Shown piece by piece: positions 23,491 to 34,104 of a stretch of 64,000 bases of DNA. Made by a program: the position numbers and the translations under genes. Position 1 is the stretch's first letter, and the number at the start of each line of letters is the position of its first letter. The notes under the pieces were generated by a model. That model ran no database searches and was not told the DNA's origin. It saw only the letters and a list, made by a program, of their open reading frames with translations. Origin of the DNA: Leptasterias polaris (Eukaryota > Echinodermata > Asteroidea > Forcipulatida > Asteriidae); the NCBI GenBank assembly GCA_037783415.1, contig JAZGTN010000037.1, forward strand, positions 4,216,001 to 4,280,000, given 5' to 3'.

Positions 23491-24309
23491 GAGTGGGTTT
23501 TTGTGGGTCAGGCACACACGATTAAACCAGGGACCTATAACAAAAGAGGACAATAGGGTCCCCGGAATAGGTAAAAGTCCTCAGTTTGAAAGTGTGTACA
23601 AAACCAATGGGAGCTGCTGCAAAAAAAGTCGCTGTACAAACAAAAGAGGGACAAAAGGAGGTCCCAACAACACACTTGTGTGCGTGTGTGTGTTATGTGT
23701 CATTTAGTCCAAGCTGCAAAAGACTCTGTTTTGCAAAAATAGATCATAACACCATTTTTTGGGAGCCATGATGGTCCCCTTTGTGACAGGGCAAAGCTGG
23801 TCAGCCTTAAAAGTGGACTAATACTCATGGATTGAGGGAAGGGGAAGATTAGAATTATTCTAATCCACGAGGAGAAAAAATCAAGTCACAAATTCGCACT
23901 TTGGCCAAGTGTGTGGCCAGTGTGGTCCTATATCAGGCGATGGAGTTGTCTTATAAAGCAATTTGGCTTGTTCAGATCAGACTAGACATGATCGCTTATC
24001 TTTAATGCAAATGCATCAATCAAGAGAGCGTGTGTCAGTTGATGAGCTCTGAGGCTAAAATCAATGTAAGCTTAGATCAAAACCACAGAGCGTTCAGCTG
24101 CACTAACATAGTATTACTAATAACCAGTAGGTGCAAAATGTTGTCCAGTTTGGAGGTGGGGAGGGGATGAGGTTGTATATGTAATAGGTGTAGAAAAACC
24201 TTTGTTCTATAGGTGACCAAGTGTTTATGTTAGAGTTTTATTACCCTTCCACTGTTTATACTTCCCCCTTAAGCTCTTCTAGCACCCCCTTAGTTAACAT
24301 GGCGGCAGC
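23491..24309. other. FRMD4 intron, nothing recognised
   Basis: Contains a short GTGTGTGTG run (23681-23692). No exon or repeat assigned. Confidence 0.45.
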
Positions 24310-24690
24310 ATGCAGTGGCCGCGCGATCAAGCGCACTAGACTCAAGCGCTGGTGTTTCTTATCAGCAGAGTACAAGTCCTGCTTGTGACACTTGTGTCCT
24401 TAAACAAGACACTTGACCATGATTGCTTTGTCCTTTGTAAGGGACGTACATTATAAAGCTGCAGGTCCAGAGTGTTGTGTAATGCATGTGAAAGAACTCA
24501 GTGGCTGCAGATTGCGCCACAGCACCTTGTAATTCAGTACAAGGTGCTACATATGTACTTGAGTATATAAGCGGGTCTTATAGTTGTTCCAAACACAGCT
24601 CTGCATACCTGTAGAAAACATAATGAGCACTTTGAGATGCCCTTCAGTTGTGATATAGCGCTATCTAAGAACTTCTAATTACTTCTTCAT
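24310..24690 (+). mobile_element. Near full-length tRNA-derived SINE
   Basis: A tRNA-Leu-like head (GTGGCCGCGCGATCAAGCGC, ACTCAAGCGCTGG) is followed by ACACTTGTGTCCTTAAACAA, GCATGTGAAAGAACTCAGTG, GCGCCACAGCACCTTGTAA and the tail GTGATATAGCGCTATCTAAG. The tail resembles a CR1/L2 LINE 3' end, as expected for a SINE using that LINE. Relatives are at 32780 and 39410. Confidence 0.8.
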
Positions 24691-25928
24691 TATGCTGCTG
24701 TCTTACGAATACGAATCTGGTTCTGTGAACCGAGATCATACATTATTCCAAGCAACTAGATTTGTGCATTCGTCACAAGAAATTTTAATGCAAGATATAC
24801 TTTTGTTGCACTGACCAGACAAAAAACACTGCCTACAAATGTATGCTAAATACTTTATGAGCATTCATAACACAGCGGCCCTGGTTCGATTCCCGGCTAG
24901 GGCCACATGTGAGTTGAGTTTAGTCCTTCACAATTCAGCTTTTGCGAGTAAGTAAGCATCTAAAAAGCATAAAAGAATGTTCCCGTGGGCACACACCAGC
25001 AATCCAATGAACCGCCAGAACGTTCCGCTTGACCGCATCATTGTGCCAAAGTACAGGAAAATTCCTCCACGAAGTGAAATGCACATTAATATTTTGAGCC
25101 TTCCAATGGACATTTTGGCTGTTCAACGGAATGGTCCATGTGCATGCACTCATAGTCATATACCTATCTGATCCAATTAGAACGTTCCTACAGATCCGAA
25201 TTTTGAGATGCTCCTTAAGGATGATTAGCCGCCCAAATTTGCATTATTGTTATTAGCATTATTATTTTTTCACATACACATATATGTTTGTATATTTGCA
25301 AAATAAAAATTAGCAAAAGGGTTGGATTATTTTTGTTTAAATAACAGGCTTGAAGTTTCCATTCTTATGTATAAATAGTACATCTACTGCAACATGAAAA
25401 GTAAGTGAGACTGAGACTGGAATGTTGGCTAGCTTATTTGCCCATACATGTACAGTGTATTTCCACCTCGCGACGCTGCTTTTTTATTTTCCACAACCCT
25501 TGAAGGATGACTCTACATGATCACATCATAAATAGATACGTGAACTGTATGTTTATTTATCAAATCCCGTCATCAACTCACACAGGGCACTACATGATAT
25601 GAAATACACAAATTCCGCAAATTCCAAGCGCAGAAATGCAGACTACGCATTTGTATGCGACATAATATCATGTGGATGGCACCTGGATTGTGGGCATCCA
25701 GAAGTAAGGTTTGTTTTTTTCTGACATTTTAAAATTTGTAGTTTTCCCAACATCTCATCTCATTTTGTTTTGTTCTGTATAGGAAATTCAAACCTGAAGC
25801 TGATGAAAGTATTACATAAATGATTGTGATTTCTCTTCCTGTTCAGTTTTTTCAAGGACAAAAAATCTAACAAGTTTACAAAACGCCTGGTCACATTTCC
25901 AGCAGTAGAACAGTTGAAGTCCTCACAG
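24691..25928. other. Intron with a SINE B-box fragment
   Basis: 24870-24905 reads GCGGCCCTGGTTCGATTCCC, a tRNA-like B-box piece. The rest shows no assignable feature. Confidence 0.45.
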
Positions 25929-26109
25929 ATCCTCCAGGTCTGGACTTACATACAGGCCACAAAATATGTGGCATCTGTTGCACCTGGTCTAGCCCTTGGT
26001 GCCCCTTCAAAAGTTTCCCACAGACTTCAAGTTTTTCCAAGTGGAAGTACCCTTTGCCAAATGAAAATGGCTCTGCCTTCTCAAAGATTAACTTTCAGGG
26101 CTGATCCTC
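25929..26109. mobile_element. DNA element with CAG...CTG ends and 6-bp TSD ATCCTC
   Basis: The element 25935-26103 (169 bp) starts CAGGTCTGGACTT and ends AACTTTCAGGGCTG, with ATCCTC at 25929-25934 and 26104-26109. Inside are CTTGGTGCCCCTTCAAAAG and TTGCCAAATGAAAATGGC, shared with 31884-32040 and 55290-55440. Confidence 0.85.
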
Positions 26110-26231
26110 AACAAGGGATCAGAAGCCATTAGTAGATTGAAATAAAAGGGAAAGAATGCACCATAATAAAACAATGCTTTGATCACCTGTGTCCGTTCTA
26201 GTAGAGCTCTTCCAGCCCAAACAAAGTTGCT

Positions 26232-26450
26232 TAAAGGTAGAGTGATAGATTGGCAAGTACTCCAATTAGTTACCATAAAAACCTTAGTAAGGCGTACTTG
26301 ATGAGAAGCACTGCAGCTGTTGATAGCATTAACTATTTTGAGTACGGATTCCCTTTTCACACCAAAACATTTGAATCTGAGAAACAGTTCATGCCTGAAT
26401 CGTTTCTCAGATTTCTGAGGGTTGATGTCCGTTCATGAATGCTGCGGCCA
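26232..26450 (+). mobile_element. Degenerate TTAA-type MITE
   Basis: TTAAAGGTAGAGTGATAG opens a diverged copy of the 53215-53556 family (TTGATAGCATTAACTATTTT matches TTGATAGTATAAAACATTGT). The right end is not clear. Confidence 0.45.
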
Positions 26451-26902
26451 GAGATACGGTTGGTACCCGCTGTCACCCTTGTTAAACATTGATGAATTTG
26501 ACATTCATGTGAAAATACAATTAATAGTTTTTGCTGTTTCTCAGCAAGTAAACATTGTATTCAGCTGAAACTTTCACATGTGACTTTTATTCTATCTTTT
26601 TAAATAATATTTTGCAATATAAATTAGCATTATGTTGACAAATTAGCATTAAATCTTTTTACCCTACATTTCTGCTGAGCATCTATGCCAGGAACCAGAG
26701 GGAGACTTTTGGCTGGTAATTTCTTTCAGATTGGTAAGCTGTGAGCTTAGCTGTTTCTTGTGCCTAGCCGTCTCCATGTTACTCAGCCCTACTGGATCTG
26801 ACTCCTAGGGGCAATCTTGCCAAACCATGGCTCCATTTTGTACCAAACACATTTCATCGCTCTTCGTGTGGCAAAGGTTATTCCGATAATCAGTAAACCC
26901 CT
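26451..26902. other. Intron, nothing recognised
   Basis: No supported feature. Confidence 0.45.
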
Positions 26903-26908
26903 TCATTG

Positions 26909-27800
26909 CAGGGCTTGAATTTAACCACTGGACCATAGGCCCGAGGCTGCTGATTTTAGCGTCCGACCACTAAACTCACTACCAGACAAGTCCGCGGTCT
27001 TGTGTTTTTCAAATGAAAAGCAATACCTCAGTCCTCACTGTGGAATATTTCTTTAAGAAAAATGCTGTTGAAGTATTTCTCTTGAGTCTCATCTGATAAT
27101 ATCTTTCAATTCTGATGAGTAATAATAATAATAATAATGAACCATTCTTGTATAGCGCATATCACATTCACAGGGAAGTCTCTATGCGCTTTGAGATGAA
27201 AAATAGAAGAGAAATTAAAGTAAGACAAAAAAGACAAGTAAGTACATGAATGAAAAAACTAGTTGACACAGTAAGACATACTGGAGGCTATTGCAAAAAT
27301 AGATGTGTTTTTAGCTTTGTCTTAAATGAATTCACTGTTTGCACTTGTTTTATGTTGTCGGGAAGACCATTCCATAAATCTGCTGCTGCTACTGCAAAAG
27401 CTCTGGCACCATAAAATCTAGTGAAATTCGAGGGACATACTAAGAGAGACTTGAATTTTGAGCGAAGATTACGAACTGGATGATATTTTTGGATGATGTC
27501 TTGGAGATAAGTAGGGCCCAAACCTTGCAAACATAGGAAAGTTAATGAAAGTATTTTATACTGAATACGGTATTTTATCGGAAGCCAAACACGGTATTGA
27601 CGTGTACTTACTCGTTTGGAAGACAAATGATATAAATCTTCTCTAAGTTCAATCAAAAACAATTTATAATATAAAAACTGTGTGGATTTTTTCTCTCAGT
27701 TGGATTCTAATGTTGTGAAACCATTTTTGGTCCAGTAAAACTTTTGAACTACAAGCCCTACAGTGGTCTTGTGGATTTTGAAAAGATTCATTTTTGTCAA
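26909..27800. mobile_element. Copy of the 7106-7474 family, split by a LINE fragment
   Basis: The left part (CAGGGCTTGAATTTAACC to CTTTCAATTCTGATGAGTAA) and the right part (TTTTTGGTCCAGTAAAACTT to CAGTGGTCTTGTGGATTT) together reproduce the 7106-7474 element. The break lies between them at 27121-27665. The original right terminus is not preserved. Confidence 0.75.
27121..27665 (-). mobile_element. 5'-truncated CR1/L2-like LINE, C-terminal coding tail plus 3' UTR
   Basis: A minus-strand open frame (27662-27288, 124 codons) encodes the conserved C-terminal tail of such LINE polymerase proteins: LPIKYRIQYKILSLTFLC, then ARAFAVAAADLWNGLPDNIK and FKTKLKTHLF. The reverse-transcriptase catalytic part is absent (5' truncation). 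After the stop comes a short 3' UTR containing AAAGCGCATAGAGACTTCCC and an (ATT)n tail at 27121-27140, the usual 3' end form. It sits inside the older CAG...CTG element, so it is younger. This is not a host gene. Confidence 0.9.
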
Positions 27801-28604
27801 TGAATTTTTGCCAAGAAAACCCTTAATTAACAGGTCCTGTTTCTTTTAAATAAAGAAATAATAACAGACTGTAAGTTAAATCTGTAAATGTACTGAATAA
27901 AATTTAACACACAAAATAATTCATAAACAGTCAAAAAAGTGTTTTATTTTGTAGTTGGGCTAGGTTATGTGCTTGTGGCGTGCATGAGAGTTGACATACA
28001 CCAAGTCACAGATTTGCAAAACACTAATTTGAAGTCTGCTTCGGTTGACCGGTTAATCAACTATTTTTTTTACGATTAACTGATTATTAAATTAACAAAA
28101 AACTTGCAGAACACATCGCCCAAAATCATAGATTCAAGCTGCTCAGGGAAACCCCCTTGATCAAAGACTTTGCCAGATCCCAAGGTCCCACAAAGACCAT
28201 TCAGTTTACAAAAAGGGTCTATTGGGTCCAATTTTATTAGAGAGTTGCTTCTTGTTTGCACATACTCCAGGGAGTACACAATTACCTGCTCACTCTCTCT
28301 GTAAATCTAGCCAGCTTACCAGGCAAGGACATCCTACCATTGTCACCAAAATAAAGTCACCTAATCCTCAAATTTATCCCTAATCTGCTATCTGGTTGAT
28401 CTGGGATTAGTGGGAGTGAATTCCCCAGGAGTGAATTCCCCCAATTGAATAAGAGAGTGCTATAACGAAGATGGGGATACAGCAAGAAGTTTTTAGGAAG
28501 GCGGAAACTGCCAGTGCCATCCTACACAGGGACTTTGATTAAAAAAAACAAAAAAACTTGCATGTTTCTCATGACAACCAACCCATACCACACTAAGCCA
28601 CAAC
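27801..28604. other. FRMD4 intron, nothing recognised
   Basis: A short doubled piece GAGTGAATTCCCC occurs at 28416-28442. No supported feature. Confidence 0.45.
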
Positions 28605-28785
28605 AGTGACATTTCACGGGTTAGCAGGGAATTTTTGCTTGTGCGCTTGCGTAGTCCACGTTACTAGGCATTCTACGCTTACACAGCTAGCGCAGAAATT
28701 CGGTGCTTGCTCGGTAAGTGGAGAATGGTGTTCGAAAGCGCAGAATTTGGCGGTAAGCAGAGCCATGAAATTGGGCCCAGCTGTT
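28605..28785. mobile_element. Truncated MITE copy (36873-37080 subfamily)
   Basis: The right end GGTAAGCAGAGCCATGAAAT then TGGGCCC matches the inverted ends of the family. Inner GCGCTTGCGTAGTCCACG and GCAGAAATTCGGTGCTTGC are specific to this copy. Confidence 0.5.
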
Positions 28786-29002
28786 CTCAATTGCAATGAA
28801 ATTTGTGCCACTGTTGGAAGAGATAAGGTTCTTAACTGTGGTCAATTTCTGCAGTTGCAATCTGTGGCATTGATTGACCATCCATACATACAAATACAGT
28901 GACAGGAGAGAGTGGCATGTGCTACTTCACCTTTGTGTGCGTAATGGGAGTTTTTGAGGCATCTTGGAGAATACATTACATTGTATAGGAGGTTGAATCT
29001 AT

Positions 29003-29226
29003 ACACTGGTACCACAGACTGCCACAAAGTACTACACCTTCCAGGCTAGCATTGGGTGCTTGGGTTTCTTCTGTTTGTACAGCTAGTACTGGTACCACAG
29101 ACTGCCACAAAGTACCATACCTTCCAGGCTAGCATTGGGTACATGGATTTCTTCTGTTTGTACCTGTAGCTAGCACTGGTACCACAGACTGCCACAAAGT
29201 GCCATACTTTCCAGGCTAGCATGGAT
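29003..29226. repeat. Tandem repeat, unit about 86 bp, 2.6 copies
   Basis: ACTGGTACCACAGACTGCCA recurs near 29004, 29088 and 29176, each followed by TTCCAGGCTAGCATTGG (last copy shortened). Confidence 0.9.
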
Positions 29227-29268
29227 GGTATTTTCAGGAAACCCCAGTGCTTGTGTACTATTAACTTG

Positions 29269-29482
29269 GGGCCATGTCACCCAGGGCAATTTTTAAGGGC
29301 AACTTAAATGCAACCAACTGCCCTGCATGCAAAAGGAACACTCTCGTCGCAAAGGAGTTATTTTTGTAACGATGTCTTACAACAACCAAGAAAATTATGT
29401 GCAAATTGATATGAGAATGCCTGTTCTTCTTGGAGATTGCCTGGAACTGGTTGCGTGTAAATTGCCTCGTGTGACATGGCCC
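29269..29482. mobile_element. Harbinger-like MITE, TIR GGGCCATGTCAC
   Basis: Ends GGGCCATGTCACCCAGGGC and CGTGTGACATGGCCC are inverted repeats with AATTTTTAAG/GTAAATTGCC beyond. Flanking triplets are TTG and TTT, so the 3-bp duplication is imperfect. 57110-57145 carries one end of a relative preceded by TTA. Confidence 0.65.
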
Positions 29483-29893
29483 TTTGTTGCCACACACTCC
29501 TGTAGAATTTGTGGCATGGGCCAGTTGGGCAGGAGAGCATACGGACAGTAATGGGGTTAACTTTCCCACCCCCCTTATTTTTGTATTATCTTTTATGTAT
29601 TTAAACAATTTGAGGGACCATGCCTTCAACTGATTCTGGGCTGTATTACTGGCAAATACTTCACTGGATATAATGGCTAATTCGTATCACCATGTTAGAA
29701 AACTACAATGTACTTTTACTACCAGGTATACATCGATATTCAGATAGCTGCCAACATTAGCAGCTCGCAATCAGGGAGATTTTGTACAACAATCAGGGAG
29801 ATATTTAGATTTACATTTCATAATAGGAAAAAGTTTCAATAATCAGGGAGATTTGCAGATTTGCTCATTAGAACATGCAAACATTTGTTTATA

Positions 29894-30464
29894 TTAAAGG
29901 CCCTGTACACTAGTACTGGTAAGATCGAAAAACACAAATGTTCACAGATTCACACATAAATTACATGATTTAAAGTAAGTAATAGACGATGTGACCTCTG
30001 TTTACATTCAAACCGCCCTCTGTTGACAAGTCTGTTGTCCAAGTCATGTTCCGCCGGGCAAAAAGACGCGTAGTCATGGTAATATTGCGTGTACTTTCTA
30101 GCTGGCAAGTACACAAAGGTTTTGCCCGGCGACATGCGCGCGCATCATGTTATGATTTTCAAATGACGTCAGAGGTCACATCGTCTATAGTAGAAAGGGT
30201 TCCTTAAAATATTTCTGCCTAAAATGCTATCGTTTCTGAGAAATGAGTAAAACAATAGTTTTTATCGCGCGCGATAATAAACTCGATGTTTGAAAAACAG
30301 AAAACACATAAGGTCTCTTTTCACTATTTTCTCGTGACCTCGATGACCAATTGAGCTCAAATTTTCACAGGTTTGTTATTTCATGTATGTGGTTGATTAC
30401 ACAAAACATGAACAATGTCTGTGATTATTTTGTCAGCTCTGCCAATCCTGTATAATACCTTTAA
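29894..30464. mobile_element. TTAA-flanked element nested in 29741-30503
   Basis: TTAA at 29894-29897 and 30461-30464 bounds AGGCCCTGTACACTAG...ATAATACCT. Its inner parts (CAAATTTTCACAGGTTTGTT, GACCAATTGAGCTC) match the family copy 53215-53556. It carries a third insertion at 29988-30187. Confidence 0.75.
29986..30189. mobile_element. Palindromic MITE nested third level, TIR GACGATGTGACCTCTG
   Basis: Perfect inverted ends TAGACGATGTGACCTCTG and CAGAGGTCACATCGTCTA flank about 165 bp with GCCCGGCGACATGCGCGCGC. TA at each end would fit a Tc1/mariner-type duplication. CRE TGACGTCA occurs just inside the right end. Confidence 0.8.
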
Positions 30465-30585
30465 GGGAATTTTCTGCAGAATCGGGAAGAGTTGGCAGCT
30501 CTAGATATTTGTTATTAAGTCACAGATGAAAGTACTGTGAGCCAGAAAAAAATAAGCGAAAATCTGGACTAGTCCAAGTATTTAC

Positions 30586-30651
30586 CTGCACCACAAGGTC
30601 CACCCTCTTGTCATCTAGTAACACCACCTGGGTACGACGTCCGTCACTCAT
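30586..30651 (-). CDS. FRMD4: FRMD4-like FERM-domain protein, first recognised coding exon
   Basis: On the minus strand, GTGTGTGTTTTACAG (AG at 30653-30652) is followed by ATG and 22 codons (MSDGRRTQVVLLDDKRV, then DLVVQ), ending at donor GTAAAT (30585-30580). Human FRMD4A has MTEGRRCQVHLLDDRKL, ELLVQ at this place, so the Met aligns with a conserved Met; I take it as the likely start. Because the ATG directly follows an acceptor, a 5'-UTR exon (or an N-terminal extension) must lie further right; it was not found. The exon joins the one at 14683 in phase 0 to give VVQ-PKLLAGDLLDL, continuous with the family. It is the first strand pair of the FERM F1 lobe. Confidence 0.95.
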
Positions 30652-31102
30652 CTGTAAAACACACACAAGTATATCAGTATTAATCACCAAGTAACACATT
30701 TTTGAAATTCACAACATCTGCAAGATTTGGACACTTTTGTTGACATGAAAGAGAGGATTGGTGATAAATGAAACATGGACACAAACAAACACATGCTCCA
30801 AATGGTGCATTTTGTGTACATTTAAATGTACATTATGCAATTTCAATTCAATGATCAAGTACGTTTATTTCAATGCTGTCCTTAAAAAACGCACTCAGTC
30901 ATTATTTGTAAAAAAGTTGAATGACACCATACAGGAACATTACATGTATCAATTTGTAAAAGGGACAACATTATTTTAGGCTTGGGTGAATTAAAAAATG
31001 CTCATTGTGCCCAGCCCTGACCCACGTAGGGGACAGACAACGATGCAGGACAGGCAGACGGAGTAAGACATGACAAAGTACTGCCAAAAGAAAAACGTGT
31101 GC
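30652..31102. other. FRMD4 upstream intron, acceptor region
   Basis: A pyrimidine- and GT-rich tract (minus strand) precedes the acceptor at 30652. Nothing else is recognised. Confidence 0.5.
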
Positions 31103-31486
31103 TTGCAACAGAGCTGCCAACTTTTTGCATCTTGCAATCAGGGAGATTTTGTACAGCAATCAGGGAGATATTTAGAACTACATTCAACATACATGTAACA
31201 GGGAAACACTAAAATATGAAGGTGTCACGTATGTAGCTGGCCGATGACAACGATTGAATAAAACTCATGGGTAGACTCAGTTCCTCTTGGGCTATAGATA
31301 CAGAGTGTTTATTCATCACTAGCTGTATGGCTTGTTCACAAAGGAAAGGGTCGTCCCACTCAAAGTAGCAGGAAAGCAAGTTATAATCAGGGAGACTTTC
31401 AAATTTGTTAATCAGAACATGGGAAGATTGGTTTATTTTCAGAAGACTTCCTGCATAATCAGGGAGAGTTAGCAGCTCTGATGCAA
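31103..31486. mobile_element. CAG...CTG element, TSD TTGCAA/ATGCAA (5 of 6)
   Basis: The element 31109-31480 (372 bp) starts CAGAGCTGCCAAC and ends GTTAGCAGCTCTG. AATCAGGGAGA recurs five times inside. It is a sister of 29741-30503. The flanking 6-mers differ at one base. Confidence 0.8.
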
Positions 31487-31638
31487 TAAGGCGTAATAAT
31501 ACGAACTTGATAAGCAACAATACTGAAAACTACAGTTCAGTGTCCAGCAAGAAGTTGATTTTTAGTCTGCCTACAAATATTTCTTGTGAGGGTGACTTTT
31601 TAACATGAGATTTAAAAAAACAAGGTATTCATGCCTAA

Positions 31639-31817
31639 TTCATGCAGGCCTTGAAATTCACTCTTGAAGGGGCACAGCAATTTTCCTCTAGAAAGGGGCT
31701 CTTTTATGGGGAAAATGTAAATTTGTATTGGAACTTGGCAAAGGGCACCACAGCAAAAGCACAGGGCACCACGGCAATTGCTGTGGGTGCCGTGGGTTAA
31801 TTCCAGGCCTGTTCATG
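31639..31817. mobile_element. CAG...CTG element, 6-bp TSD TTCATG
   Basis: The element 31645-31811 (167 bp) starts CAGGCCTTGAAATTC and ends TTAATTCCAGGCCTG. TTCATG is present at 31639-31644 and 31812-31817. GGGCACCACAGCAAAAGCAC is repeated in a variant form inside. A relative lies at about 56878-56995. Confidence 0.88.
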
Positions 31818-31877
31818 TATACAGTACTTCTACATTAATTTACCTAAATCTAAGTAGAAAATGTCTTTAAATCTTAA

Positions 31878-32046
31878 CAGTTTCAGGCCTGGAATTACAC
31901 CGAGGCCACAGAGGCCGCTGCCCAGGTCTTGACCTTGGTGCCCCTTCAAAGATTCCCCATAGGCTTTAAGATTTTCCAATGGAAGTGCCCTTTGCAAAAT
32001 GAAAATGGCCTGCCCTCTCAAAGATGAAATTCCACACCTGCAGTTT
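31878..32046. mobile_element. CAG...CTG element, 6-bp TSD CAGTTT
   Basis: The element 31884-32040 (157 bp) starts CAGGCCTGGAATTAC and ends GAAATTCCACACCTG. CAGTTT is at 31878-31883 and 32041-32046. The inside (CTTGGTGCCCCTTCAAAGA, TTTGCAAAATGAAAATGGCC) matches 25935-26103 and 55290-55440. Confidence 0.88.
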
Positions 32047-32424
32047 TAAATTTGCAAATAAGTCAGGAGTGTGATCACGGTGATCAGCACTGGAGTGGAA
32101 AGGATGTGAATACATGCAGCTCGCTGTCACAATGTACTAAGGAACTGCCTCAGGTTAGAGCTGAATAATTTACATAATAAGCAAAGACGATAAATGTTGT
32201 ATAGCATATTGTAATTTAATCAACCCCCCCCCCCCACCCCGACTTACAGTAGAGTTATATTACGAGTAGTTTGAATATATATTCTTTCTGGAAAGAGGTA
32301 TATAATGCTGTATTTCAACAATTCTAATCTAATCCAAATATCACTAAAATATAATGTTCAGCGTCAAGAGGAAACTATACAAATGTCAATGCTCCTCTTG
32401 AACTTTGTAAGCATTTTTTTAGAC
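32047..32424. other. Unassigned, with a C-rich run
   Basis: C13 at 32225-32237. Otherwise nothing recognised. Confidence 0.45.
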
Positions 32425-32426
32425 TT

Positions 32427-32660
32427 AAAGGGAAGGTGTATGTTTGGTAATCACTCTTAAAATTAATGGCAATCAAAACTTACTTGGTTAGAAGTACAGC
32501 AGCTTTCGATAGTATAAAGCATTTTGAGAACAATTTCACTTCAAGTAATGTGGTTATGTAAAAAGATAGCAGTTTTTATGCCACAAGTTTTTCGGCGATG
32601 TCTAAAGAGTGACCACCTTTCAAAATGAAATTTTCACAGGTTAGTTTTATTGCCTTTAAC
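32427..32660 (+). mobile_element. Diverged TTAA-type MITE copy
   Basis: TTAAAGGGAAGGTGTATG then TTGGTAATCACTCTTAAAA, ACTTACTTGG and TCGATAGTATAAAGCATTTT follow the order of the intact copy 53215-53556. The right end is lost after TTTTCACAGGTTAG. Confidence 0.7.
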
Positions 32661-32779
32661 TCACTTTTGTGTCATGTTGTGTATTACTATTACTGTCTAC
32701 ATAGAGCACCGTGCAGCTAAACAGCCAATACGTCCTTTGAATTAGTATTTTCCAAGCTATCTGTTTGGATGGGAGTAGC

Positions 32780-33058
32780 CGTTGGTCCCATGTGTTGTGT
32801 AATGCACGTAAAAGAACCCAGTGCGCTTAAATCGAAAAAGAGAAGGGGCTCGCCCAAGTGCTCCTGGTTTGATTGGCTGCATATTGCACCACAGCACCTT
32901 GTAAACCATTACATGATGCTATGTACATGTAAAGGAATAGGTCCCATACTTCTAAACGGGTCCATATACCTTGCAGGAAAATACTGACTGTTGAAGCGCT
33001 TTGAGCGTCACTGAGTGACGGATATGAGCGCTATGTAAGAAGCCCCTAATTATTATTA
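32780..33058 (+). mobile_element. SINE body lacking its tRNA head
   Basis: GTGTAATGCACGTAAAAGAA, CCAGTGCGCTTAAA, ATTGCACCACAGCACCTTGT and the tail GCGCTATGTAAGAAGCCCCT plus ATTATTATT match the central and 3' parts of 24310-24690. Confidence 0.75.
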
Positions 33059-33117
33059 ATCACTCTAGTGTACATGTCATTCAACGTTTAAGTATGTCAA
33101 GTACTACATGCATCATT

Positions 33118-33230
33118 GTACAATCAATCAATCAAAACTAAATAGCGCCAGTATCCATTAAAACGAATGTATTCAAAAGTACCTTCACAAAAAATAAAAA
33201 AAATACATTAAAAATGTGTACATATAAAAA
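33118..33230 (-). mobile_element. LINE/SINE 3' tail, minus orientation
   Basis: (CAAT)n at 33120-33133 then AAACTAAATAGCGCCAGTAT reads, on the minus strand, as the usual GCGCTATTTAGT tail with a short tandem end. Confidence 0.45.
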
Positions 33231-33699
33231 AGTACAATTGAGTTGGAGTCTCTTCTTGAAAATGTTGTGAATGTGTATTTCCTTTATTACTTTTTTGTTG
33301 GCATTATACAATGATGTTTATTTTAAGCACTGTCTAGTGTCTACTCGGCACTTTCCCAAGTTCTGTGAAAAAAACCCAAAAACTATAGCCATGATATCAC
33401 TCGGGTGGGATTTATATTTCCTTCTTAAATCCATCTGTACATTTTGTATATGATGTAGGCTAAACACTTGAAACACACATGTACCCATAACACATGTCTC
33501 TTCAGTCAAAATTCAAGATAATACAGAATTGGTAATTAATGAATAATAAATAAATTAATTTCAATTTGAAAGCTCAATATCAATGGGTAGGTATTCAAAG
33601 TATAAATCCTTATTTAAGTGAAATATTTCCATCTGGGCACAAATGACATACATGTACAGCTAATATAATTTGGTTTTACCCTTACACCGATGTGTGTTA

Positions 33700-33835
33700 A
33701 CCCTTTCAATACCATTGGCGACTTTCGTCGACAGCGCACCTACCTATGCTTCGTTACCTTCGTCGACTTTCGTCGACGGCGCACCTACCTATGCTTCGTT
33801 ACCATCGTCGACTTTCGTCGATGAGCGCAGGGCCT
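33700..33835. repeat. Tandem repeat, unit 45 bp, about 2.6 copies, rich in TCGTCGAC
   Basis: ACTTTCGTCGACAGCGCACC and CTACCTATGCTTCGTTACC repeat at 45-bp spacing. The unit contains the palindrome GTCGAC and is unusually CpG-rich for the area. The 45-bp length keeps frames open artificially. Confidence 0.85.
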
Positions 33836-33954
33836 GTTTTCACACACACGCAAAACAATTCGGTTCTGGACTGTACACTCCACACAAACAATGTGGTACT
33901 CAGTGGGCTGCGTGGTCAAAACAATTCGGTAGTGAAAGGGTTAAGCACTGTATA

Positions 33955-34078
33955 CTCAGTACTTTCCCGAGTTCTGTGAAAAAAAAACACTAGGCAAATC
34001 ACTCGGGTGGGATTCGAACCCACGACCTTTGCGTTGCTAGAGCAGATGTCTCACCTCTAGACCACCAAGCTTGCCGAC
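33955..34078 (-). mobile_element. tRNA-derived SINE, minus orientation
   Basis: Read on the minus strand: B-box GGTTCGAATCCC then ACCCGAGTGATTTGCC and TTCACAGAACTCGGGAAAGT. It is the same family as 19185-19310. Confidence 0.75.
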
Positions 34079-34104
34079 ATCTATTAGACATGCAGCTACA
34101 TGTA

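Larger units (their letters stand above)
29735..30509. mobile_element. CAG...CTG element with 6-bp TSD GATATT, containing two further insertions
   Basis: The outer element runs 29741-30503 (starts CAGATAGCTGCCAAC, ends GTTGGCAGCTCTA) with GATATT at 29735-29740 and 30504-30509. It shares AATCAGGGAGATTTTGTAC with the element at 31109-31480. It is interrupted at 29898-30460 by a TTAA-flanked element. Without that insertion it is only about 200 bp. Confidence 0.85.

Noticed and set aside
27288..27662. 124-codon frame as a host gene
   Set aside because: The sequence is the C-terminal tail typical of CR1/L2-type LINEs and has the matching 3' UTR and (ATT)n tail.
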